Shown: positions 57,691 to 64,000 of the stretch, piece by piece | Layout of the letters: each line of letters begins with the position of its first letter | How positions within the stretch are numbered: the first letter of the stretch is position 1 | Notes under the pieces: generated by a model | The model's database searches: none | The model's input: only the letters and a program-made list of their open reading frames with translations | Told to the model about the DNA's origin: nothing | Translations under genes and position numbers: made by a program | Assembly (NCBI GenBank): GCA_023653055.1 | Contig: JAMNXR010000007.1 | Span: 62,001 to 126,000 of the forward strand | Length of the DNA stretch: 64,000 nucleotides | Direction of reading: 5' to 3' | Source: Burkholderiaceae bacterium | Lineage (GTDB): Bacteria; Pseudomonadota; Gammaproteobacteria; Burkholderiales; Burkholderiaceae_B

Positions 57691-58161
57691 ATGAAGTGTC
57701 CCTTTTGTGGGCATGCCGATACACAAGTTGTTGACTCACGCGGCTCGGATGAAGGAGACTTTATCCGTCGTCGCAGGAGATGTCCTTCTTGTGATCAACG
57801 CTTTACAACTTACGAGCGTGCTGAGCTTGCGATGCCGACGATCGTCAAGCGTAATGGTAGCCGTCACGATTATGAGGCTTCCAAGCTACGGGCGAGTTTG
57901 TCGCTGGCCTTGCGTAAGCGTCCCGTGAGCACTGAAGAGGTCGATGCCGTGGTGGCGCGCATTGAAGAGCGCTTGCTGACCAGTGGGCAGCGTGAGGTTT
58001 CGACCGAGTACTTAGGTGAGCTGGTCATGAATGAATTAAAAAAGCTCGACAAGGTGGCCTACGTGCGCTTTGCCTCCGTTTACAAAAGTTTCGAAGACAT
58101 CGGTGAGTTTGTCGAAGCAATTCGCGAGATGCAGGGTCCGCCCGCGCAGCGCAAAACATAA
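57691..58161 (+). CDS. nrdR: Transcriptional repressor NrdR
   Basis: 156 aa. N-terminal zinc ribbon with C3, C6, C31 and C34, then an ATP-cone (about 49-139) that senses ATP/dATP. Represses ribonucleotide reductase genes when dATP is high. The likely target nrdAB is in this window with twin boxes. Three bases before ribD. Confidence 0.95.
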   Translation: MKCPFCGHADTQVVDSRGSDEGDFIRRRRRCPSCDQRFTTYERAELAMPTIVKRNGSRHDYEASKLRASLSLALRKRPVSTEEVDAVVARIEERLLTSGQREVSTEYLGELVMNELKKLDKVAYVRFASVYKSFEDIGEFVEAIREMQGPPAQRKT

Positions 58162-58163
58162 AT

Positions 58164-59369
58164 ATGAAATCTTCTCAGTCCCTCGATGTGCGCAATCCCG
58201 ATCAAGACGTGTTCTTTATGCGTCAGGCGCTCGCACTTGCTGAAGAAGCTCTGTACGTACCATCCCCCAATCCACGGGTGGGTTGTGTCATTGTGCGTGA
58301 CGCGCAGGTGATTGGTCGCGGCGCCACGCAGGCCGTTGGTTCCCACCACGCTGAGGTGATGGCGTTGCAGGACATGCACGCGCGTGGCTTAACTGCTGAA
58401 CGCGCAACCGTGTACATCACACTCGAACCCTGTAGCCATCACGGTCGTACGCCACCGTGTGTGGATGCACTGATCTCCGCCAAGCCTGAGCGCGTGGTGT
58501 TTGCGCATTTTGATCCAAACCCCAATGTTGCGGGTCGCGGGATGCGCTTGCTGCGTGAGGCAGGTATTGAGGTTAATGTCGGTGTGTGTGCAGACCTCGC
58601 ACTCGCCATTAATCCAGGTTTTGTCTCGCGTATGACGCGTGGTGTACCTTACGTCTGGATGAAAATGGCTGCCTCTTTAGATGGCCGTACTGCCCTGACG
58701 AACGGTGTGTCGCAGTGGATCACTGGCTCAGAGGCTCGTGCAGACGGACATCACTGGCGTGCGCGCAGTTGCGTGGTGCTCACAGGAATTGGAACAGTCC
58801 GCGCAGATGATCCGCAAATGAATGTGCGGCATGTGGCAACGGCGCGCCAGCCTCGTCGTGCTGTGATTGATCCGGGTTTTGAGATCAACGAAGACGCCGC
58901 CATCTTGAAGGGTGAGGGGGCGATTGTTTTTACGGGTGATCAAAACGCCGATAAGTTTGCGCGTCTGACAGACAGGGGTGTGCAGGTGGTGTATGTACCC
59001 GAAGACGACGCCCCATCAAATGGTCGCGTGCGTCGACGTGTGGATATGCGCGCCATGATGAAATGGCTGGGTGAGCACGACGCAAACGAAGTGCACATCG
59101 AGGCGGGTTCGGGTTTGAATGGTGCGCTGCTTAACGCGGATTGTGTCGACGAGTTGTTGATTTATCTCGCCCCGATGCTGCTGGGAGAGGGCATGGGGAT
59201 GGCGCAATTGCCGACGTTGACCAAGCTTGAGGGCGTGCAACGTTTTGAATTTACGGAGCTCAAACAGCTTGGCGCGGATGTGCGTTTGCGTGCGCGATTG
59301 CCAGAGCATTGGCGCGAGCTGATGCAGAAAATTCATTTGACTGAATACAGCACAGGACAGGCACTCTAA
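58164..59369 (+). CDS. ribD: Bifunctional riboflavin deaminase/reductase RibD
   Basis: 401 aa. N-terminal deaminase domain: zinc ligands H62 in HAE (62-64), C90 and C99 (TLEPCSHHGRTPPC). C-terminal reductase domain from about residue 160 (PYVWMKMAASLDGRTA). Carries out steps two and three of riboflavin synthesis. Somewhat longer than usual at both ends. Stop overlaps ribE by one base. No FMN riboswitch seen before it. Confidence 0.93.
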   Translation: MKSSQSLDVRNPDQDVFFMRQALALAEEALYVPSPNPRVGCVIVRDAQVIGRGATQAVGSHHAEVMALQDMHARGLTAERATVYITLEPCSHHGRTPPCVDALISAKPERVVFAHFDPNPNVAGRGMRLLREAGIEVNVGVCADLALAINPGFVSRMTRGVPYVWMKMAASLDGRTALTNGVSQWITGSEARADGHHWRARSCVVLTGIGTVRADDPQMNVRHVATARQPRRAVIDPGFEINEDAAILKGEGAIVFTGDQNADKFARLTDRGVQVVYVPEDDAPSNGRVRRRVDMRAMMKWLGEHDANEVHIEAGSGLNGALLNADCVDELLIYLAPMLLGEGMGMAQLPTLTKLEGVQRFEFTELKQLGADVRLRARLPEHWRELMQKIHLTEYSTGQAL

Positions 59370-59986
59370 TGTTTACTGGAATCGTCGCGGCCGTGGGCCG
59401 CATTGAAAAAATAGAACCACTCGCAGGCGGTCAGGCTGATGCAGGTGTACATATTTCTATTCATGCGGGTGGTTTGGATCTGAGTGATGTGGGTCTAGGT
59501 GATTCGATTGCGATTCAGGGTGCGTGCATGACCGTGGTGTCTAAGCACGCTGAGGGGTTTGCCGTCGATGTATCCCGTGAAAGCTTGCGACTGACGATGG
59601 GGCTGGACGCCCAAGGCGCCGTCAATCTTGAAAAGTCCTTGCGTGTCGGTGATCAGATTGGCGGTCATATCGTTTCGGGTCACGTGGACGGCCTGGGCGA
59701 GGTGATTAAGTATGAGCCTGTCGGCGAGTCTTGGGAATTGATTGTGCAAGCGCCAGCATCCTTAGGGCCTTTTTTGGCCTACAAGGGCTCGATTACGGTG
59801 AACGGCGTCAGTTTGACGGTCAACCGCGTCGAGGATTTGGCCGGTGGGACGCAGTTCAGTATTAATCTGATTCCTCATACGATTGCCGTCACAACCTTGC
59901 AGCACCTTAAGGTCGGTCAACGGGTCAACCTTGAAGTTGATACGATTGCCCGATATGTCCAACGGATGCTGTCTTTGGCTCGTTAA
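59369..59986 (+). CDS. ribE: Riboflavin synthase alpha subunit
   Basis: 205 aa with two lumazine-binding repeats. MFTGIVAAVG opens repeat 1, with VSRESL and GHIVSGHVDG; repeat 2 holds GSITVNGVSLTV. Starts in a TAATG overlap with ribD. Often called ribC in other naming schemes. Confidence 0.95.
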   Translation: MFTGIVAAVGRIEKIEPLAGGQADAGVHISIHAGGLDLSDVGLGDSIAIQGACMTVVSKHAEGFAVDVSRESLRLTMGLDAQGAVNLEKSLRVGDQIGGHIVSGHVDGLGEVIKYEPVGESWELIVQAPASLGPFLAYKGSITVNGVSLTVNRVEDLAGGTQFSINLIPHTIAVTTLQHLKVGQRVNLEVDTIARYVQRMLSLAR

Positions 59987-60014
59987 TGCTAGAATAGCGG
60001 GCTGTAGTGAAAAC

Positions 60015-60105
60015 GGACAGGTGGCCGAGCGGTTGAAGGCGCACGCCTGGAAAGCGTGTATACGTTCAAAGCGTATCGGGGGTTCGAATCCCCCTCTGTC
60101 CGCCA
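60015..60105 (+). tRNA. tRNA-Ser (anticodon GGA)
   Basis: 91 bases including an encoded CCA end. Acceptor GGACAGG pairs with TCTGTCC; anticodon loop CTGGAAA with GGA at 60049-60051; a long extra arm of the serine type (GTATACGTTCAAAGCGTATC region); T arm GGGGGTTCGAATCCCCC. Reads UCC and UCU codons. Starts 28 bases after ribE. The DNA downstream is accessory, which fits tRNA-Ser genes as integration sites. Confidence 0.95.
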
Positions 60106-60150
60106 AAACTTAAGTTTCGAACCTGCTATGCATTGATTCGATCTGCCACG

Positions 60151-60173
60151 AGCCCCGCACAGTGCGGGGCTTT
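60151..60173 (+). terminator. Terminator after tRNA-Ser
   Basis: AGCCCCGCA (60151-60159) pairs exactly with TGCGGGGCT (60163-60171) around a CAG loop, followed by TT. Short T-tract, but the strong GC stem and position fit a tRNA terminator. Confidence 0.7.
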
Positions 60174-60365
60174 GCGCTCCTGCCTCTTGACTGCGACCTG
60201 CCGCAGTTAACCGTAAAAGGCGTCTCAAACCCCGTTTGTCTCAAAACCTCATGACTTTTTGGGTGTGGGTTCAGAGGTTCATCGTTGGTCATTTTGGCGA
60301 GAAAGCTGTGAACTTTGGTGAACGGAAGTTGGTGGTGCGGTGTGGTTTGTGGAGAAGTCGCGTAA

Positions 60366-60581
60366 TTCCACGAACGGTCCTTATTGATTCTAACCGGCTG
60401 CGCGAGCCCAACGCAGCCATATCGACCGCCAATTCCAGCCAATCTCGCGAGTCCTTGCCCGGCGGTCGATAGCCTTACGTCACCGTCCTGGGATGATTTG
60501 ATGAAAAGCTATCTGAAGCTGGTGATTCAATATACAGAGTGTGCTGGCAAACATGCTGCGGTAAGCGATGTCAATAAATAG
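60366..60581 (+). pseudogene. Phage Rz1-like spanin lipoprotein remnant
   Basis: The frame is open from 60366 to TAG at 60579-60581. It reads RSLLILTGCASP, the end of a signal peptide with lipobox LTGC, then a Pro-rich part (PYRPPIPANLASPCPAV), then a short helix with LVIQYTECAGKHAAV, close to the YxxCAxRHxAL pattern of phage Rz1-like proteins. A stop codon sits eight codons before the lipobox and no proper ATG exists (only TTG at 60384), so the signal peptide is truncated. No holin, endolysin or Rz gene is nearby. Confidence 0.6.
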
Positions 60582-60647
60582 GATTTAGTACTTTGGCCGC
60601 CGCGATAGTATCTGAAAGTCTGCGCTGTGGATATGGGTCGAAGTCCG

Positions 60648-60711
60648 CGAGCGGTTTTTACTAAACTTATAAAAATCGATGGGTAACTTGCGGACTGATC
60701 GAGCGGTTTTT
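60648..60711. repeat. 12-bp direct repeat in the accessory segment
   Basis: CGAGCGGTTTTT occurs at 60648-60659 and at 60700-60711. The flanking AGTCCGC (60642-60648) and GCGGACT (60690-60696) are reverse complements, so the two repeats lie beside an inverted pair. May be tandem terminators or a recombination scar. Confidence 0.5.
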
Positions 60712-60759
60712 TATCTGGCATTGGCAGGCTAATACCCTTTAATTGGGCAATAAAAGTAA

Positions 60760-61821
60760 TTAGCTGTGCGAATGCCGATGATGAACGTCTGGGAAATGTG
60801 CATGCTTGTGTTTGAGTTTTGTATGCAGGTGATCATGTGTGTGAGGCTCAACGCCATCCCATTCAACATCGTGGAGATGCTGGTGGTGCTCGTCATGATG
60901 GTGACCGTGTCCATGAGAAAGTTCCTCATGGGTATGCTCATGCGCATGACGCTCGGTCAGATGCAACCAAACGCCAACCGACATCAAACCAGTAGCAATC
61001 CAAAAGGCCGTGCTGGTGGATTCACCAAACACGGCAATAGCGATGGCAGCTCCTACAAATGGTGCCGTTGAAAAATAAGCGCCGGTTCGCGCGGTTCCCA
61101 GTTCGCGCAGTGCCAGCACAAATAAAACCAAGCTCAAGCCGTAGCCGAAGAACCCGATTAGCAATGCCGACGAGAGCAGCGGCAAAGCGGGCCAGCTTGC
61201 CCCGAGCGCAAACCCGAGGCCCGTATTGACACATCCTGCAACCATGCCTTTGCTCCCTGCTATGAACAAGGCATCAGAGGCTGAAACTTTGCGCGTTAAG
61301 TTATTGTCTATCGCCCAAGCAAGGCAAGCGCCGGCCAATGCAAGCGGCCCGATGCCAGAGACAACAGCTTCACCACTGGGCCATGCTAAGACGGCTCCAC
61401 CCAAGACAATCAACGCCATACCCAAAACGATTCGGCGGTCGGTACTTTCTCTAAACACCAGCCAAGCCAGAACGGCTGTCAGTACTGATTCCAGATTCAA
61501 AAAAAGTGAAGCAGTGGAAGCTGTTGTGTGAGAGAGCCCTACCATTAGCAGCAGCGGGCCCAAAACCCCACCGAAAGTAATCGCACCCAACAACCAAGGC
61601 CACTCTTGGCGTGCAATGCCTGAGGGCTTCCAGCCTCGATCACGAATCAGCCGGATCAACGCCAAGCCCAAGCCGCTGCCCAAGTAAAGTAAGCCCGCCA
61701 GCAAAAATGGAAGGGATGGGCTCTGCCCTTCCCCCAGAAGTTGTTTCGCAAAGGGCGTGCTGGCTCCGAACAAGATGGCCGCCCCCAAGGCTGGCAGTGC
61801 AGCACGGTGTAGGCCGCTCAT
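60760..61821 (-). CDS. DMT/EamA-family transporter with a His-rich C-terminal tail
   Basis: 353 aa from the ATG at 61821, which overlaps the methyltransferase stop by 4 bases. Ten membrane segments with two EamA repeats (LFGASTPFAKQ and ACLAWAIDNNLTRKVS are typical) fill residues 1-280. The last 70 or so residues are soluble and contain 24 His, mostly as HxH and HHxH groups with Asp and Glu, which should bind divalent metal. Membership of a cadR-led operon and this tail suggest metal export or sensing. No characterised homologue is known to me. Last gene of the operon. Confidence 0.78.
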   Translation of the reverse strand: MSGLHRAALPALGAAILFGASTPFAKQLLGEGQSPSLPFLLAGLLYLGSGLGLALIRLIRDRGWKPSGIARQEWPWLLGAITFGGVLGPLLLMVGLSHTTASTASLFLNLESVLTAVLAWLVFRESTDRRIVLGMALIVLGGAVLAWPSGEAVVSGIGPLALAGACLAWAIDNNLTRKVSASDALFIAGSKGMVAGCVNTGLGFALGASWPALPLLSSALLIGFFGYGLSLVLFVLALRELGTARTGAYFSTAPFVGAAIAIAVFGESTSTAFWIATGLMSVGVWLHLTERHAHEHTHEELSHGHGHHHDEHHQHLHDVEWDGVEPHTHDHLHTKLKHKHAHFPDVHHRHSHS

Positions 61822-62438
61822 GCAGAAGCCTTTCGACACATACAGTAAATAAATTGCTGGTCGGTGCCAAAGGGTGTGTGGTGGAGCTGCTCTTCGTGCT
61901 TGAGCAAGACAAATTCATTTCCGAATTCGGCATGCAATGCTTCGGGTGCATAGCGCATGACGGGTAAACCACTGCATTGGGTCGGCCCATTGGCACCAAA
62001 GGTGGCCATGATGACATGGCCTCCGGGCTTAAGAGCGCGGAGTACTTGTTTGACATACTTTTCTCGAGCTTCGTCAGTCGTTAAAAAGTGAAAGACGGCA
62101 CGGTCATGCCAAATATCAAAGCTGTGGGGTTCAAAGACCGCGAGGGTTATGTCAGCCACCATCCATTGAATACTGCTGCCGCGCGAGCCAAGACGGTATT
62201 CGCTTTCAGCCAGAGCCGCAGCAGATAAATCCAGCAAAGTGATATGGTGATAGCCATCGTCTAAAAGATCATCTACCAGGGTGGATGCACCTGCACCGAC
62301 ATCAATGATGGCTACGTCGCGACTCAATCCGGTTTCACGAATCAGTCGCATTGACGTTTCTGCATGCGGCTCAAACCAACTGACGCTATCTGCAGCTTTG
62401 GTTGAGTAAACCTGCTCCCAATGATCTTTGCTTTTCAT
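61818..62438 (-). CDS. Class I SAM-dependent methyltransferase
   Basis: 206 aa from the ATG at 62438, which has a very strong AAGGAGG site. The SAM loop is IIDVGAGASTLVDDLL (45-60), with the acidic LLDLS at the end of strand 2 and VADIT at strand 3. Small Methyltransf_25-type enzyme. Substrate unknown; within a CadR-led operon, methylation of a metal(loid) or of a small molecule is possible. Overlaps the transporter gene by 4 bases and lies 20 bases after cadR. Confidence 0.78.
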   Translation of the reverse strand: MKSKDHWEQVYSTKAADSVSWFEPHAETSMRLIRETGLSRDVAIIDVGAGASTLVDDLLDDGYHHITLLDLSAAALAESEYRLGSRGSSIQWMVADITLAVFEPHSFDIWHDRAVFHFLTTDEAREKYVKQVLRALKPGGHVIMATFGANGPTQCSGLPVMRYAPEALHAEFGNEFVLLKHEEQLHHTPFGTDQQFIYCMCRKASA

Positions 62439-62458
62439 GCTGACCTCCTTCACGGGCT

Positions 62459-62890
62459 TCAACCCAAGTGGGTATGACGTTCCGGTTTTTGTGACGTTTC
62501 CATGGCTGCTAGCCCCTGCAAAATGCCGCAATCATCCACCGCTTGTTCGGTCTGGCACCGTTGGCGTAATCCGGCCAGTTGTTCCTTCAGGTGCAAAAGT
62601 TCCCGGATGCGCTCATCTACATGGGCTATGTGCTGGTCAAAGACTGTGTTGATGGCACCGCATCCTTTGGCAGGTTGATCGGATAAGTCCAACAAGGTGT
62701 GTATTTCCTCATGACTCATGTCGAGCGCCCGGCAGTTTCGAATGAAACGCAAGCGCTCCAGATGGGCTGGCCCATAAACACGAAAGTTGCCAGTAGTACG
62801 CACGGCTTCAGGTAGCAAACCCTTCTTCTCGTAGTAGCGTACTGTTTCCACCGTGGTCTGAGCAACCTGGGCTAATTCGCCGATTTTCAT
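62459..62890 (-). CDS. cadR: Cd(II)/Pb(II)-responsive MerR-family regulator (CadR/PbrR type)
   Basis: 143 aa from MKIGELAQ at 62890. N-terminal winged helix (TVETVRYYEKKGLLPEA), dimerisation helix, and the three metal Cys of CadR/PbrR: C77 (KGCGAIN), C112 and C121 (DDCGIL). A short His tail (ERHTHLG) ends the protein, as in some Cd-responsive members. Divergent from the P-type ATPase gene. Confidence 0.88.
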   Translation of the reverse strand: MKIGELAQVAQTTVETVRYYEKKGLLPEAVRTTGNFRVYGPAHLERLRFIRNCRALDMSHEEIHTLLDLSDQPAKGCGAINTVFDQHIAHVDERIRELLHLKEQLAGLRQRCQTEQAVDDCGILQGLAAMETSQKPERHTHLG

Positions 62891-62909
62891 GGCATGTTCC
62901 AAATAGTTC

Positions 62910-62940
62910 TTGACTCTATAGTAACTTCAGGTTGCATGAT
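62910..62940 (+). promoter_or_regulatory. MerR-type promoter/operator of the CadA-like ATPase gene
   Basis: TTGACT (62910-62915), a 19-base spacer carrying the CTATAGTAACTTCAG motif, then CATGAT (62935-62940). The over-long spacer with a central dyad is the hallmark of MerR-family targets, and the spacer sequence resembles known ZntR, PbrR and CadR operators. It lies between cadR and the ATPase gene. Basal promoter for cadR on the other strand probably overlaps it. Confidence 0.75.
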
Positions 62941-62967
62941 AGGACAAATTTAAATGAAAGGTCCATC

Positions 62968-64000
62968 ATGACTAAGCATCGCAATCACAATCACGAACAC
63001 GCCGCAGATGCCTGCTGCAGTGCGTCGAATATGAATATTGCCTCACAACGCCGACCAGTACACGAAAAAAATGAGAGCGTCAGCTCGGGTGTCCAGACAC
63101 TCATACGGATTATGCAGATGGACTGTCCGACGGAGGAGGCGCTATTACGCAAGAAGCTAGACGGCATGGCAGCCGTCACAAGGATGGAGTTCAACCTCAT
63201 GCAACGGGTGCTTACCGTCACCCATGCCCCGCAGGCGACAAAGTCAATTCTGGAAGCCGTTAGGTCCTTGGGTTTCACGCCAGAGATTGTGGACGGTGAA
63301 CATGAAGAACCCAAACAGGAGCCAGTCAAGCCATGGTGGCCGCTAGCCTTGGCTTGTCTTGCCGCCATCGGTTCGGAACTCGTGCATTGGCTCGAGTTTC
63401 CTGTTGTAGTGGCAGCTGCGCTTGCATTGATTGCCGTTTTGATGTGCGGTATCAGCACTTACAAGAAAGGCTGGATAGCCATCCGCAACGGCAATCTGAA
63501 CATCAACGCTTTGATGAGTATTGCTGTCACAGGCGCCTTAGTATTGGGGCAATGGCCTGAGGCCGCCATGGTGATGGTCTTATTTACGATCGCCGAGTTG
63601 ATTGAAGCGAAGTCTTTGGACCGGGCGCGCAATGCGATTCGTGACCTGATGCAACTCACACCGGAGACTGCCACCGTCCTGCAGAAAAATGGTGTCTGGC
63701 AGGAGGTACCAGCAAAATCTGTTTCCGTGAATGAGCGGGTAAGGATCAAACCGGGAGAACGCATCGCCTTGGATGGCACGATCGTTAGCGGACACTCGTC
63801 AGTGAATCAAGCACCCATCACAGGGGAGAGCCTACCGATAGACAAGCAGTCGGGCGACCCGGTTTTTGCCGGGACCATCAACACATCCGGCTCTTTCGAG
63901 TACCAAGTAACGGCCGCCGCAGGCGACAGCACTTTGGCACGCATTATCCACGCAGTGGAAGCAGCTCAAAGTACGAAGGCACCCACTCAACGGTTCGTAG
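62968..64000 (+). CDS. cadA: CadA/ZntA-like heavy-metal P1B-type ATPase, partial
   Basis: The first 344 residues; the gene runs past the window end. His-rich N-terminus (KHRNHNHEH), a CC pair, then a heavy-metal-associated domain with MDCPTEE (51-57). Membrane segments start at about residue 116. The actuator domain holds the PITGES motif near residue 285. The CPC metal site, DKTGT and HP motifs lie outside the window. Exports Cd, Zn or Pb. Start ATG at 62968 follows the MerR-type promoter by 27 bases. Confidence 0.9.
   Translation, partial: MTKHRNHNHEHAADACCSASNMNIASQRRPVHEKNESVSSGVQTLIRIMQMDCPTEEALLRKKLDGMAAVTRMEFNLMQRVLTVTHAPQATKSILEAVRSLGFTPEIVDGEHEEPKQEPVKPWWPLALACLAAIGSELVHWLEFPVVVAAALALIAVLMCGISTYKKGWIAIRNGNLNINALMSIAVTGALVLGQWPEAAMVMVLFTIAELIEAKSLDRARNAIRDLMQLTPETATVLQKNGVWQEVPAKSVSVNERVRIKPGERIALDGTIVSGHSSVNQAPITGESLPIDKQSGDPVFAGTINTSGSFEYQVTAAAGDSTLARIIHAVEAAQSTKAPTQRFV

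Larger units (their letters stand above)
60174..60759. other. Gene-poor accessory segment between tRNA-Ser and the metal module
   Basis: About 590 bases with no intact gene that I can support. It contains the Rz1-like remnant (60366-60581) and a 12-base direct repeat (60648-60659 and 60700-60711). The segment 60180-60365 gives no recognisable protein in any frame. The remnant and repeats suggest debris from an integrated element. Confidence 0.55.

Noticed and set aside
57640-58163. FMN riboswitch before ribD, or glycine riboswitch before glyA
   Set aside because: The gaps are too short and contain only a simple hairpin; no conserved aptamer blocks were seen.
60015-60105. Duplicate of the tRNA-Ser 3' end as an att site in this window
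   Set aside because: No second copy of the T-arm/acceptor segment was seen downstream; the other end, if any, lies beyond the window.
1-64000. CRISPR arrays, complete insertion sequences, rRNA operon, replication origin
   Set aside because: No regularly spaced repeats, transposase-like proteins, rRNA sequence or DnaA-box cluster was recognised by eye.

Overview
The window looks like a chromosomal segment of a betaproteobacterium of the order Burkholderiales, most likely Alcaligenaceae. I infer this from gene content and order: an MdtABC-type efflux operon with a NodT-type outer membrane partner, argJ / DUF815 ATPase / Nudix-ThiE fusion, a rubredoxin-yqgE-ruvX-pyrB-pyrC'-plsC run, accB-accC-prmA-DUF3426, a Lys/Ala-rich H1-like histone, and glyA-nrdR-ribD-ribE. 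No assignment below family level is attempted. Coding density is high, many genes overlap by 4 bases (ATGA), and nearly everything up to about 60 kb is housekeeping.

Layout. 0-7.8 kb: tripartite RND efflux. 7.7-10.8 kb (minus): Nudix-ThiE fusion, AAA ATPase, argJ. 10.9-15.5 kb: a complete five-gene HAAT (Liv-type) ABC importer. 15.5-18.4 kb (minus): hemL, thiE and a ThiD-like protein. 18.5-22.6 kb: rubredoxin, yqgE, ruvX, an aspartate-carbamoyltransferase homologue, a dihydroorotase-like partner and an acyltransferase. 22.6-24.6 kb: a LigJ-type 4-oxalomesaconate hydratase divergent from an alpha/beta hydrolase. 24.6-31.8 kb (minus): apaH, lptG, aroE, a TonB-like protein, an RNB-family ribonuclease, mpl. 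31.9-38.2 kb: tlpA-like, aroQ, accB, accC, prmA, DUF3426, a PfkB kinase, a glycine-zipper lipoprotein. 38.2-43.8 kb (minus): yggT, H1-like histone, nrdB, nrdA. 44.2-54.9 kb: lipoprotein, gltX, esterase, darP, pmbA, rplM-rpsI, argC, a coiled-coil membrane protein, erpA, anmK, M23 peptidase. 55-60 kb: tyrS, glyA, nrdR, ribD, ribE, then tRNA-Ser(GGA). 60.1-64 kb: accessory DNA next to the tRNA, with a phage Rz1-like remnant followed by a metal-resistance module (DMT exporter with a His-rich tail, methyltransferase, CadR-type regulator, divergent CadA-type ATPase cut by the window end).

Links between genes. nrdR is encoded here, and its probable target nrdAB carries a pair of NrdR-box palindromes 31 bp apart. 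erpA carries a close match to the type 1 IscR operator. argC and argJ serve arginine synthesis; aroE and aroQ serve the shikimate pathway. cadR and cadA diverge around a MerR-type promoter with a 19-bp spacer.

Most unusual points. (1) The pyrB homologue keeps its reading frame and fold-level similarity but has lost most catalytic motifs. Its PyrC' partner also lacks the metal ligands, so the pair appears wholly non-catalytic. (2) The neighbouring ThiD homologue shows the same kind of motif loss. (3) The H1-like histone is cut at a 10-A tract, and its typical C-terminal tail continues in another frame. (4) The cadR-methyltransferase-DMT operon is an uncharacterised metal-responsive cassette. 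(5) A phage lysis-gene scar sits next to the tRNA gene.
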